NCBI GenBank assembly: GCA_002440885.1
Contig: DJVY01000030.1
Location: 1-39,265, forward strand
Reading direction: 5' to 3'
Length of the DNA stretch: 39,265 nucleotides
Source: Bacteroidales bacterium UBA6244
GTDB taxonomy: Bacteria > Bacteroidota > Bacteroidia > Bacteroidales > F082
Part shown: piece by piece, positions 8,484 through 16,224 of the stretch
Layout of the letters: each line of letters begins with the position of its first letter
How positions within the stretch are numbered: the stretch's first letter is position 1
Made by a program: the position numbers and the translations under genes
Notes under the pieces: model-generated
Databases searched by the model: none
Seen by the model: only the letters and a program-made list of their open reading frames with translations
What the model was told of the DNA's origin: nothing

Positions 8484-10430
8484 TTAAGCAGTTTTATAAT
8501 TGCGCTGTTTCACTTCGATATTTTCGTATATGAGCGGTTCTTTGTGTAACACAGGTTCTTTATCGTCGCCGTTGTACTCCCAGGCGGCCACATACATGTA
8601 ATTGCTGTCGTCGCGCATGGCTTCTCCGTCAGGGGTCTGGTACTCTTCACGGAAGTGGCCTCCACTAGACTCATTACGGTTCAGGGCATCGTAAGCCATG
8701 AGCTCACCCAGTTCGAGAAAATCGGCTACCCGAAGCGCTTTTTCAAGCTCTACATTTAACCCGTCATTTTTCCCGGGAACTTTAACGTGCTGCCAAAATT
8801 CCTTTCTCAGGGCTTTGATGTCGGCTATCGCTTTTTTAAGTCCGGCCTCGTTGCGTGCCATCCCCACATAATCCCACATAATCAGGCCAAGGCGGCGGTG
8901 GAACGAGTCGACGGTATGATCGCCTTTTACGGCGAGGAGTTTATTTATTCTGTCCTGCACTTCTTTTTCAGCTTTTTCAAATTCAGGAGCATCGGTTTTA
9001 AATCGTGGCACTGTAATTTGGTCAGCCAGGTAGTTTTGCATGGTATAAGGCAGCACAAAATACCCATCGCTAAGGCCCTGCATGAGTGCAGAAGCGCCCA
9101 GTCGGTTTGCTCCGTGATCGCTGAAGTTGGCTTCGCCACCCACGAACAACCCGGGAACTGTGCTTTGCAGTTCATAATCTACCCAGGTACCGCCCATGGT
9201 ATAGTGAATGGCGGGATAGATCATCATCGGTGTTTCGTAAGGATTTTCGTCCACTATTTTTTCATACATCTGGAAAAGATTGCCGTAACGGGCTTCAATC
9301 ACGTTTTTCCCCAGGCGGTCGATGGCCGACTTAAAGTCGAGGTACACGGCCAGACCTGTTGAACCGACACCAAAACCGGCATCGCAGCGTTCTTTGGCGG
9401 CACGGCTGGCTACGTCGCGTGGAACGAGGTTTCCGAATGCAGGGTAACGGCGTTCGAGATAGTAATCGCGTTCCTCTTCGGGAATCTGAGTAGGTTTAAG
9501 TTGACCTTTCTGGATTTTTTCGGCATCTTCTTTTTTCTTCGGTACCCATATCCGGCCATCGTTGCGTAAGCTTTCACTCATCAGGGTAAGCTTCGACTGG
9601 TAATCGCCGTGAACAGGGATACAAGTCGGGTGTATTTGCACAAAGCTCGGGTTTGCAAAGAAAGCCCCTCTTTTGTAAGCACGCCAGGCAGCGCTTCCGT
9701 TGGAGGTCATGGCGTTGGTGCTCAGGAAAAACACGTTTCCATAGCCTCCAGTGGCCAGCAACACGGCATGGGCGGCGTGACGCTCCAACTTTCCGTCAAC
9801 CAGGTTCCGTACGATTACCCCACGGGCTTTGCCATCAATTTTCACCACGTCGAGCATTTCGCGGCGGGTGTACATTTTAACAGCTCCTTTGCCAATTTGC
9901 TTGCTCAGTGCGCTGTAAGCTCCCAGCAGAAGTTGCTGTCCGGTTTGACCACGGGCGTAGAAAGTACGCGAGACCAACGCTCCTCCGAAGCTGCGGTTGT
10001 CGAGTAATCCACCATACTCACGTGCAAACGGCACTCCCTGAGCCACACATTGGTCGATGATGTTGTTGCTCACTTCGGCCAGGCGATACACGTTAGACTC
10101 ACGGGCACGGTAGTCGCCCCCTTTGATGGTATCGTAAAAAAGCCGGTAGATGCTGTCGCCATCGTTGGGATAGTTTTTGGCCGCGTTGATTCCACCCTGT
10201 GCGGCGATGCTGTGTGCGCGGCGCGGGCTGTCCTGAATACAGAATACGCTCACGTTAAACCCCAACTCTGAAAGGCTTGCCGCAGCTGCCCCTCCGGCCA
10301 AACCGGTTCCAATCACGATGACGTCAATTTTTCTTTTGTTAGCGGGATTTACTAAATTCTGGTGGGCTTTATAGTTGGTCCACTTCTCGGCCAAAGGGCC
10401 GGCAGGAACTTTTGATTCTAACTTTGTCAT
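8484..10430 (-). CDS. sdhA: Succinate dehydrogenase/fumarate reductase flavoprotein subunit
   Basis: 648 residues, close to Wolinella FrdA in length. It carries the FAD and the dicarboxylate site that interconverts succinate and fumarate. The Rossmann motif VIVIGTGLAGGAAAASL starts at about residue 38. H73, in RRAHSIAAQGGINA, is the expected covalent FAD attachment histidine. The substrate-site signature HYTMGGTWVDY and the FAD-binding GGEANFSDHGANRLGASAL block lie at about 405-450. The C-terminal helical domain (from about 480) and the capping domain are complete. It lies 6 bases after sdhC and 21 bases before sdhB, so the three are one transcript. The C-A-B order and single cytochrome subunit fit the menaquinone-linked type B enzyme of Bacteroidota. 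Confidence 0.96.
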   Translation of the reverse strand: MTKLESKVPAGPLAEKWTNYKAHQNLVNPANKRKIDVIVIGTGLAGGAAAASLSELGFNVSVFCIQDSPRRAHSIAAQGGINAAKNYPNDGDSIYRLFYDTIKGGDYRARESNVYRLAEVSNNIIDQCVAQGVPFAREYGGLLDNRSFGGALVSRTFYARGQTGQQLLLGAYSALSKQIGKGAVKMYTRREMLDVVKIDGKARGVIVRNLVDGKLERHAAHAVLLATGGYGNVFFLSTNAMTSNGSAAWRAYKRGAFFANPSFVQIHPTCIPVHGDYQSKLTLMSESLRNDGRIWVPKKKEDAEKIQKGQLKPTQIPEEERDYYLERRYPAFGNLVPRDVASRAAKERCDAGFGVGSTGLAVYLDFKSAIDRLGKNVIEARYGNLFQMYEKIVDENPYETPMMIYPAIHYTMGGTWVDYELQSTVPGLFVGGEANFSDHGANRLGASALMQGLSDGYFVLPYTMQNYLADQITVPRFKTDAPEFEKAEKEVQDRINKLLAVKGDHTVDSFHRRLGLIMWDYVGMARNEAGLKKAIADIKALRKEFWQHVKVPGKNDGLNVELEKALRVADFLELGELMAYDALNRNESSGGHFREEYQTPDGEAMRDDSNYMYVAAWEYNGDDKEPVLHKEPLIYENIEVKQRNYKTA

Positions 10431-10436
10431 AATATT

Positions 10437-11108
10437 CTATTTTGAAAAGTAAATAAACACAGGTATGATCATATACCCCAGGGTAACTACGATAGCAAAA
10501 ACATGTCCCAGCCCTTTGATGCAAGGAGTGTATTTGGGATGGTTGAGCCCGAGCGACTGAAAAGCCGACTGAAATCCGTGATCGAGGTGGAAGCCAAGTA
10601 TGAGCAGGGCAATCAGATAACCCACCACGTAATAAGGGATATGGAATAAGTCGATGACCAACTTACCCATGTCTTCCATGTGTTTACCGTTCACTTCAAC
10701 CTCCTGCAACTCGCCAATAACGCCCTTGGCCACCAGGAAAAAGTTCACAAAGTGAATGATCAGAAAAATGAAAATAATAACCCCTGTGTGGATCATGTAC
10801 CTGCTGAAAAATGAATCTTCAGAGGTAGGACTGACCCGATAACCCTTTGGACGGGCAATCCAATTCTCAATCTGGAGAATCAAACCCAGGATAATGTGAA
10901 TAACGAATCCGGCAAATAACACCCATTGAAACACCTGGATTAGAGGATTTGTTCCCATGAAGTGAGCCGCCTCATTAAAAAGATCGGAGTTGGAACTGAA
11001 AACCAACAACAGATTGATACTCAAGTGTACCAACAAGAATGTCATCAGAAAAAATCCCATCAGCGACATCCAAATCTTTTTGGTGACCGAAGAATAAAAC
11101 TTACTCAT
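10437..11108 (-). CDS. sdhC: Succinate dehydrogenase/fumarate reductase cytochrome b subunit
   Basis: 223 residues with five predicted transmembrane helices (about 12-35, 58-80, 105-128, 155-178, 198-220), as in the diheme type B cytochrome b558 family. Conserved histidines sit in the helices (FLLVHLSINL, GFVIHIILG, RYMIHTGV, LIIHFVNFF, GFHLDHGFQSAF) and are the likely axial ligands of two b hemes. It anchors SdhAB to the inner membrane and reacts with menaquinol/menaquinone. It is the first gene of the operon; a -7 box, TAAATTTG, lies 50 bases upstream. It is divergent from the Xaa-Pro aminopeptidase gene. Confidence 0.93.
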   Translation of the reverse strand: MSKFYSSVTKKIWMSLMGFFLMTFLLVHLSINLLLVFSSNSDLFNEAAHFMGTNPLIQVFQWVLFAGFVIHIILGLILQIENWIARPKGYRVSPTSEDSFFSRYMIHTGVIIFIFLIIHFVNFFLVAKGVIGELQEVEVNGKHMEDMGKLVIDLFHIPYYVVGYLIALLILGFHLDHGFQSAFQSLGLNHPKYTPCIKGLGHVFAIVVTLGYMIIPVFIYFSK

Positions 11109-11157
11109 AGTTGCTATTTTAATGTGAATTGAAGTAAATATCGGAGTTATTATGCCA

Positions 11158-11165
11158 CAAATTTA
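11158..11165 (-). promoter_or_regulatory. -7 box TAAATTTG for the sdhCAB operon
   Basis: Exact TAnnTTTG match on the minus strand with an expected leader of about 45 nt. A TTTTG lies upstream at a spacing of 12 bases, which is shorter than usual for a -33 element. Confidence 0.5.
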
Positions 11166-11287
11166 GTAAAGTATTTTCAAAATCATAATGATACTGTTTA
11201 TTTTTAACAACAACTAAATAACATGACCATGTTAAGCTGCGAGATTGCAAAATCAGGCACAACCACCGCTATATGAAATGGAATAAT

Positions 11288-11295
11288 TAGTTTTG
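11288..11295 (+). promoter_or_regulatory. -7 box TAGTTTTG for the aminopeptidase gene
   Basis: Exact TAnnTTTG match 21 bases before the ATG at 11316, predicting a leader of about 16 nt. No clear -33 TTTG. Confidence 0.45.
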
Positions 11296-11315
11296 TCGTA
11301 AAAAAGAATTACGCT

Positions 11316-12605
11316 ATGCGATATCCAGCCATAAATCATGCCTTTTTCTCGGAAAACAGGAACCGGTTTGCAGCCCGCCTGTTGCCCTCCTCGGTGGCTG
11401 TTTTTCATTCAAACGAACAATACCCCCGCAACGGCGATCAGTTTCTGCCTTTCCGACAACAATCTGATTTATTTTATCTTACCGGGATAGAACAAGAAAA
11501 AACCATTTTGATTATAGCCCCCGATGCCCCTGTGGCTGATCAAAAAGAAATATTGTTTGTACTCGAATCAAACGAGCTGCTTAACAGGTGGGAAGGCCAT
11601 AAACTTTCGGTGGAAGAAGCCAGATCTGTTTCAGGCATAAAGAACGTAAAATTTATTACCGATTTCGACACCGTTATGCGGGAACTGCTGGTGTGGGCGA
11701 AACATATTTACCTCAATTACAACGAGTATCCCAAGTTTTATACTGAGGTAAAAGACCGTAACCAACGGCTTGGCGAAGAACTCATGGCCAGGTTTCCCTT
11801 GCATAGCTATGAACGATCGGCGCCCATTATGGCTTCGCTGAGGCTGATAAAATCAGAAACCGAGGTGAACCTCCTCCAGACAGCTTGCGGCATCACGGGT
11901 AATGCCTTTAAACGCGTGCTAAAGAAGGTCAGACCCGGAATAACTGAATACGAAGTGCAGGCCGAAATTGATCATGAGTTCACTATATCGAGGGCAGGAG
12001 GGCATGGTTATCAGCCCATCATTGCTGCCGGAACGAATGCCTGCGTGTTGCATTATGTGAGCAACCACCAAACCTGTATGGCAGGCGACTTGTTGTTGTT
12101 TGATTTCGGAGCTGAATATGCCAACTACAGCGCCGATATGAGCCGGACAATTCCGGTGAACGGGCGTTTTAGTGCACGACAACGCGACTGTTACAACGCG
12201 GTATTGCGCGTGCAGCGCGAGTTAATTAAACACTACGTGCCGGGAAGCACCATCCAGCACATTAACGACATGGCCAACCAACTCATGGAAGAAGAAATGA
12301 TTCAGCTTGGCCTTTTCAGTCGCGAGGAGGTGCAAAAGCAGAACCCGGAAGCACCCCTTTTTAAACAGTATTTCATGCATGGCACAGCCCATTTCCTCGG
12401 GTTAGATGTGCACGACACCGGCCCGAAAGAAACTGTTTTTCAGCCTGGTATGGTGCTCACCTGTGAACCCGGGTTATACATAGAAGCCGAAAACATCGGC
12501 ATCCGTCTCGAAAATGACATCCTGATAACGAACTCCGCACCTATCGACCTGATGGCCGATATTCCAATCGAGCCAGATGATATTGAAGGGATGATGAACT
12601 CCTAA
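11316..12605 (+). CDS. pepP: Xaa-Pro aminopeptidase (M24B)
   Basis: 429 residues. It removes N-terminal residues that precede proline. An AMP_N domain covers about 1-140 (FFSENRNRFAARLLPSSVAV; FLPFRQQSDLFYLTGIEQ). The pita-bread M24 domain covers about 170-425 and shows the dimetal-site segments: LLLFDFGAEYANYSADMSRT (two aspartates), GTAHFLGLDVHDTGP (histidines), LTCEPGLYIE (glutamate) and IRLENDILIT (glutamate). It is a single-gene unit in the cytoplasm, divergent from sdhC. The length and ordered motifs agree with PepP of other bacteria. Confidence 0.92.
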   Translation: MRYPAINHAFFSENRNRFAARLLPSSVAVFHSNEQYPRNGDQFLPFRQQSDLFYLTGIEQEKTILIIAPDAPVADQKEILFVLESNELLNRWEGHKLSVEEARSVSGIKNVKFITDFDTVMRELLVWAKHIYLNYNEYPKFYTEVKDRNQRLGEELMARFPLHSYERSAPIMASLRLIKSETEVNLLQTACGITGNAFKRVLKKVRPGITEYEVQAEIDHEFTISRAGGHGYQPIIAAGTNACVLHYVSNHQTCMAGDLLLFDFGAEYANYSADMSRTIPVNGRFSARQRDCYNAVLRVQRELIKHYVPGSTIQHINDMANQLMEEEMIQLGLFSREEVQKQNPEAPLFKQYFMHGTAHFLGLDVHDTGPKETVFQPGMVLTCEPGLYIEAENIGIRLENDILITNSAPIDLMADIPIEPDDIEGMMNS

Positions 12606-12614
12606 AACAAAAAA

Positions 12615-12638
12615 CCGCCTCCCCGATAAGGAAGGCGG
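12615..12638. terminator. Terminator hairpin between convergent genes
   Basis: The stem CCGCCTCC pairs with GGAAGGCGG with one bulge. On the minus strand it is followed by TTTTTTGTTTT, so it acts best as an intrinsic terminator for the DUF2202 pair. For pepP it lies 10 bases past the stop codon. Confidence 0.75.
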
Positions 12639-12694
12639 ACGCAATCAACTAAATTCCGGTTCGCTGATAACAGACGAATAATTTTACCACGCTA

Positions 12695-13246
12695 TCAACT
12701 TCCGGCAATAATGGAATCAAATTCCTCCTGGCTTAAAAATTGTGGCTCATAGGTCACTCCATTAAGGCTCAACTGCCCGACAAATGCCCTCAGGTGCGCC
12801 TTCGACCCCTCTAACAGATGACCATAAACCATGATAACAGAAGGATTTGTTGCGCTTTCAATTTTTTCATGCAAATCAACAATGTCCACTTCTTCTATGG
12901 TAGCTCCGACCAACAATCCGGCTATCAACGATTCGCTGCCCTGGCTGAGCAGATCGTTGTACAAGGTTTGCAAGCTTGGATCGTTAAACTCACCAACCAC
13001 CGTGCTGGCAGGATCTTCAAGGTCGAAAAAGTTTAACAAAGCCAGAATACGAGTCGTATGTATTTGCTCGCTTTGTGCGATAAATTCAAAAACAGGCAGG
13101 TTGTAGAGGTCAAAAAGATTTAGGTACACGTCGTGGGCTAGTTTTTCTTCCTCACGCACATAAAGCAAGTCGGCAGCTTCCGTTTGTGTTATTGTATTGG
13201 TAAGCGAGTCGAAACATCCACCGCCTGTAGGAAGCTGACCGCTCAT
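12695..13246 (-). CDS. DUF2202 ferritin-like domain protein, second of pair
   Basis: 183 residues. Residues of about 20-160 form a DUF2202 (ferritin-like) domain: LLYVREEEKLAHDVYLNLFD, SEQIHTTRILALLNFF, VGATIEEVDIVDL and HLRAF, giving the carboxylate and histidine positions expected of a four-helix di-iron bundle. Unlike its upstream partner it has no signal peptide or lipobox, starting MSGQLPTGGGCFDSL. It begins inside the stop codon of the upstream gene (ATGA overlap), so the two are translationally coupled. It may be a cytoplasmic partner or the detached second half of a former two-domain protein. The biochemical role of DUF2202 proteins is not firmly established. Confidence 0.8.
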   Translation of the reverse strand: MSGQLPTGGGCFDSLTNTITQTEAADLLYVREEEKLAHDVYLNLFDLYNLPVFEFIAQSEQIHTTRILALLNFFDLEDPASTVVGEFNDPSLQTLYNDLLSQGSESLIAGLLVGATIEEVDIVDLHEKIESATNPSVIMVYGHLLEGSKAHLRAFVGQLSLNGVTYEPQFLSQEEFDSIIAGS

Positions 13247-13869
13247 ATTTCATCAAATTGCTCTTGGGTTAAGAATTGCGGAGAGTACAGTTCGCCACGA
13301 AAAGCCATTTGTGCCACCATCGCTTTTAAGTGATATCCTGAAGCCCGCATCAGGTTGGTATATAGCGTTTTAATGGTGTCAGACTGGGTCAGCCCGATAT
13401 AAGTTTGCAAGTCGATGATATCGACCTCTTCGATGGTAGCTCCTACCCGCAAAGCAGCCATCAGGGAATCTTGACCGGCCACGATCAATTCATTGTACAA
13501 GGCCTGCAATTCTGGATTACTAAACATTCCCGGGTCGGGCAACGCGGGGTCAGTTAATCCATAGAAATTTATTAAAGCCAGTACCTGGTTAGAATGATAA
13601 TCCTCACTTTTAGAAATATGATTAAAAACAGGAAGGTTATATAGTCCGTAGAAAATCACATACACATCTCTGGCCAGTTTCTCCTCCTCACGCATATACA
13701 AGAGCCCGTCGAAGTCAGTCTGAGAAGTTATATCAACTTTCAGTTGAGCCGCATCGTCCAGTTCGGACACCACATCATCTGTCTTGCTACATGACCACAT
13801 TCCTGCAATCAGTACTATGGCAACAGCAATCATCCATTTCTTACTTTTTAACTTTTTCATCTTCGTCAT
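13243..13869 (-). CDS. DUF2202 ferritin-like lipoprotein, first of pair
   Basis: 208 residues. The N-terminus (KKWMIAVAIVLIAGMWSC) is a lipoprotein signal with the cysteine at the end of GMWSC, so the mature protein should be membrane-anchored in the periplasm or at the outer membrane. The DUF2202 domain from about 50 to 195 has the same blocks as its neighbour: LLYMREEEKLARDVYVIFYG, SEDYHSNQVLALINFYG, VGATIEEVDIIDL and YHLKAMVAQ. It ends at QFLTQEQFDEI, a few residues earlier than the corresponding end of the partner (EFDSIIAGS). The start may be the ATG at 13869 or the one at 13860. Confidence 0.83.
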   Translation of the reverse strand: MTKMKKLKSKKWMIAVAIVLIAGMWSCSKTDDVVSELDDAAQLKVDITSQTDFDGLLYMREEEKLARDVYVIFYGLYNLPVFNHISKSEDYHSNQVLALINFYGLTDPALPDPGMFSNPELQALYNELIVAGQDSLMAALRVGATIEEVDIIDLQTYIGLTQSDTIKTLYTNLMRASGYHLKAMVAQMAFRGELYSPQFLTQEQFDEI

Positions 13870-14045
13870 TTTTAGTTAGTAATTAGTGGCAAGTATTTCG
13901 CACACTTTGATGTTGCAATAATACACCCGACATGGGCCATATCTATTACAATATTTTACAAAAGATGTATAAGATTTTAAAGCATAATCAGCTTATCCTT
14001 AGGCGGAAGACTTTGTATATGAAAATCTAATCAACTCCTTTAGAG

Positions 14046-16091
14046 TTACTTATATTGCTTTGAGTCAAGCAACTGCATCAGGAAAGCGTATTCCAGTGCA
14101 ATGTCTCTGAGGGCTTCAAAGCGTCCGGAAGCACCTCCATGGCCTGTCTTCATGTTGGTTTTGAGGAGCAGCATTTGGTCGTTGGTTTTGTAGTCACGCA
14201 ATTTCGCCACCCACTTGGCTGGCTCCCAATATTGCACCTGGCTGTCGTGTAATCCGGTGGTGACCAAGATAGCCGGGTAGTTTTGCTCTTTTACCTGATC
14301 ATAAGGCGAATAGGAAAGCATGTATTTATAAAAGACCTCCTCGTTTGGATTTCCCCACTCGTCGTATTCACCTGTAGTGAGCGGAATGCTGTCGTCGAGC
14401 ATAGTCGTCACGATGTCAACAAAAGGCACTGCGGCTATCACGCCCCTGAACAAATCGGGTTGCATGTTTATCACCGCACCTATGAGCAGTCCTCCGGCAC
14501 TGCCTCCGTATCCAAACAATTTATCTTGGGCAGCATAGCCCGTTTCTATCAGGTAGTTTCCACAATCAATGTAGTCGAAGAAGGTGTTTTTTTTGGCCAG
14601 GAGCTTGCCCTCTTCGTACCACGACCTGCCTAGCTCTTGTCCTCCCCTCACGTGTGCAATGGCAAAAACGAAGCCGCGGTCGAGTAAGCTGAGCCGCGAT
14701 GACCGAAAAGTTGAATCGATGTTGATGCCGTATGATCCATAACCATAAAGCAACAGCGGGTTTTTTCCATCAGGAAGAAGACCTTTTTTGTGCACCAGGC
14801 TTACAGGCACTTTTTTGCCATCGCGTGCCGGAACCATGCATCTTTTGGTAACATACTGATCAGGATTAAACCCACCCGGCACTTCCTGCTGTTTGCAGAA
14901 GGTGCGCTCACGATGCTGTAAATCGTAATCAAAAACAGTTTCAGGAGTTTTTAAAGAAGTGTAATGATAGCGTAGCACCGTGCTGTTGTAGTCGGGGTTG
15001 GCGGCGATAAAAGCGTAATAATCTTCTTCATCGAACGACAGGTAATGGGCTTCGTTGTTTTCAACCTTGATTATCCTAAACCGGATAAGGCCTTCTTTTC
15101 GTTCGGTAACCACCGTAAACTGCGCGAACACCTCCACCCCTTCGAGCAGCACATCGTGTCGGTGGACGAGGAATTCGTGCCAGGATTCACGGTTAGTCGC
15201 CAGTTCGGATGTTTCCATCAGTCGGAAATTTTGAGCGTTGTCGTTGGTACGCACCAGAAACCGATCGTTTTGGTGGTAAATGCTGTATTTCAGGGAAGGA
15301 ATGCGTGGTTGAAACAACCTGAACCGGCCTGTAGGATTCACGGCCTCCAGTATGCGGTATTCACTCGAGAGGGTACTTTCTGAACCTATAATCAGGTATT
15401 TATCACTTTTCGATTTATAAACAAACGTCCTAAAGGCCGTGTCCATTTCTTCATAAACCAGCACATCATGAGCAGAAGCCTCGCCTAAATGATGCCGGAA
15501 TATCAGCGCCGGCCTCAGGGTGTCATCCTTTCGCGTATAAAAAAGGTATTGTCCATCGCAACTCCAGGCCGTTGCTCCGGAGGTATTGGTTATCTCATCA
15601 GGCAAAAGTTCTCCTGTACTCAGGTTTTTGATTTTCAGCGTGTACTGGCGGCGTCCAACCGTATCTATAGAAAAAGCCAGCAAAGTGTTGTCGGGGCTCA
15701 TTTCCCACTGGATGAGATGGAAGAAAGCCAATCCGTCTGCCAGGGCATTCGCGTCAAGCATGATCTCCTCAACAGCCTGATCGGTAGTGGCCTTCCGGCA
15801 AATAACAGGATATTCCTTTCCTTGTTCATAACGTGTATAATAGGAATAGCCGTTTAGCACAGTTGGGAAAGTCTGATCCGATTGTTTAACGCGCGCCTTC
15901 ATTTCCTGGAATAACGCTTCGCGCAAAGCGTACGAAGGCTGTAACGCCTCTTCAGTATATTGATTTTCAGCTTGCAGGTAAGCTATAACTTCCTGATCGT
16001 GTCGGTTATTCAACCAATAATAGTTGTCGGTGCGCTCGTGGTTGTGGGTTATCAGCTGGTAGGGTATTTTCCTGGCAACAGGTGGATTCAT
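14046..16091 (-). CDS. ptrB: Oligopeptidase B (S9A serine peptidase)
   Basis: 681 residues, close to the 686 of E. coli protease II. It cleaves short peptides, usually after basic residues. An N-terminal seven-bladed propeller (about 70-400) follows the family opening (PPVARKIPYQL ... TDNYYWLNNR). The alpha/beta-hydrolase domain carries the catalytic Ser531 in GYGGSAGGLLIG, Asp616 in GLHDSQVQYW and His651 in KTGHGGASGRFE. These positions almost coincide with those of E. coli PtrB. No signal peptide is present, so it should be cytoplasmic. It lies 130 bases downstream of the TonB receptor gene but a strong terminator separates the two. A broader name, S9 family peptidase, is the conservative alternative. 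Confidence 0.9.
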   Translation of the reverse strand: MNPPVARKIPYQLITHNHERTDNYYWLNNRHDQEVIAYLQAENQYTEEALQPSYALREALFQEMKARVKQSDQTFPTVLNGYSYYTRYEQGKEYPVICRKATTDQAVEEIMLDANALADGLAFFHLIQWEMSPDNTLLAFSIDTVGRRQYTLKIKNLSTGELLPDEITNTSGATAWSCDGQYLFYTRKDDTLRPALIFRHHLGEASAHDVLVYEEMDTAFRTFVYKSKSDKYLIIGSESTLSSEYRILEAVNPTGRFRLFQPRIPSLKYSIYHQNDRFLVRTNDNAQNFRLMETSELATNRESWHEFLVHRHDVLLEGVEVFAQFTVVTERKEGLIRFRIIKVENNEAHYLSFDEEDYYAFIAANPDYNSTVLRYHYTSLKTPETVFDYDLQHRERTFCKQQEVPGGFNPDQYVTKRCMVPARDGKKVPVSLVHKKGLLPDGKNPLLLYGYGSYGINIDSTFRSSRLSLLDRGFVFAIAHVRGGQELGRSWYEEGKLLAKKNTFFDYIDCGNYLIETGYAAQDKLFGYGGSAGGLLIGAVINMQPDLFRGVIAAVPFVDIVTTMLDDSIPLTTGEYDEWGNPNEEVFYKYMLSYSPYDQVKEQNYPAILVTTGLHDSQVQYWEPAKWVAKLRDYKTNDQMLLLKTNMKTGHGGASGRFEALRDIALEYAFLMQLLDSKQYK

Positions 16092-16168
16092 AGGACAATT
16101 TTTTTAACGCATGCTGGTTTCTTTCACTGTTACAGAAACTTATTGAAAGCCCTAGATGGTCAGGCTTA

Positions 16169-16210
16169 AAAAAATCATCCCGAAAACCTCCGTTTTCGGG
16201 ATGATTTTTT
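16169..16210 (-). terminator. Strong terminator after the TonB receptor gene
   Basis: Perfect 19-bp stem (AAAAAATCATCCCGAAAAC against its complement) with a CTCC loop and T-runs on both strands. It lies 15 bases past the stop of the TonB-dependent receptor, and separates that gene from the oligopeptidase gene. Confidence 0.92.
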
Positions 16211-16224
16211 GGTTTTTTTATCGA

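Noticed and set aside
8787..9362. 191-codon plus-strand frame
   Set aside because: Antisense of sdhA, whose conserved motifs are unbroken.
15045..15857. Two plus-strand frames of over 110 codons
   Set aside because: Antisense of the intact oligopeptidase B gene.
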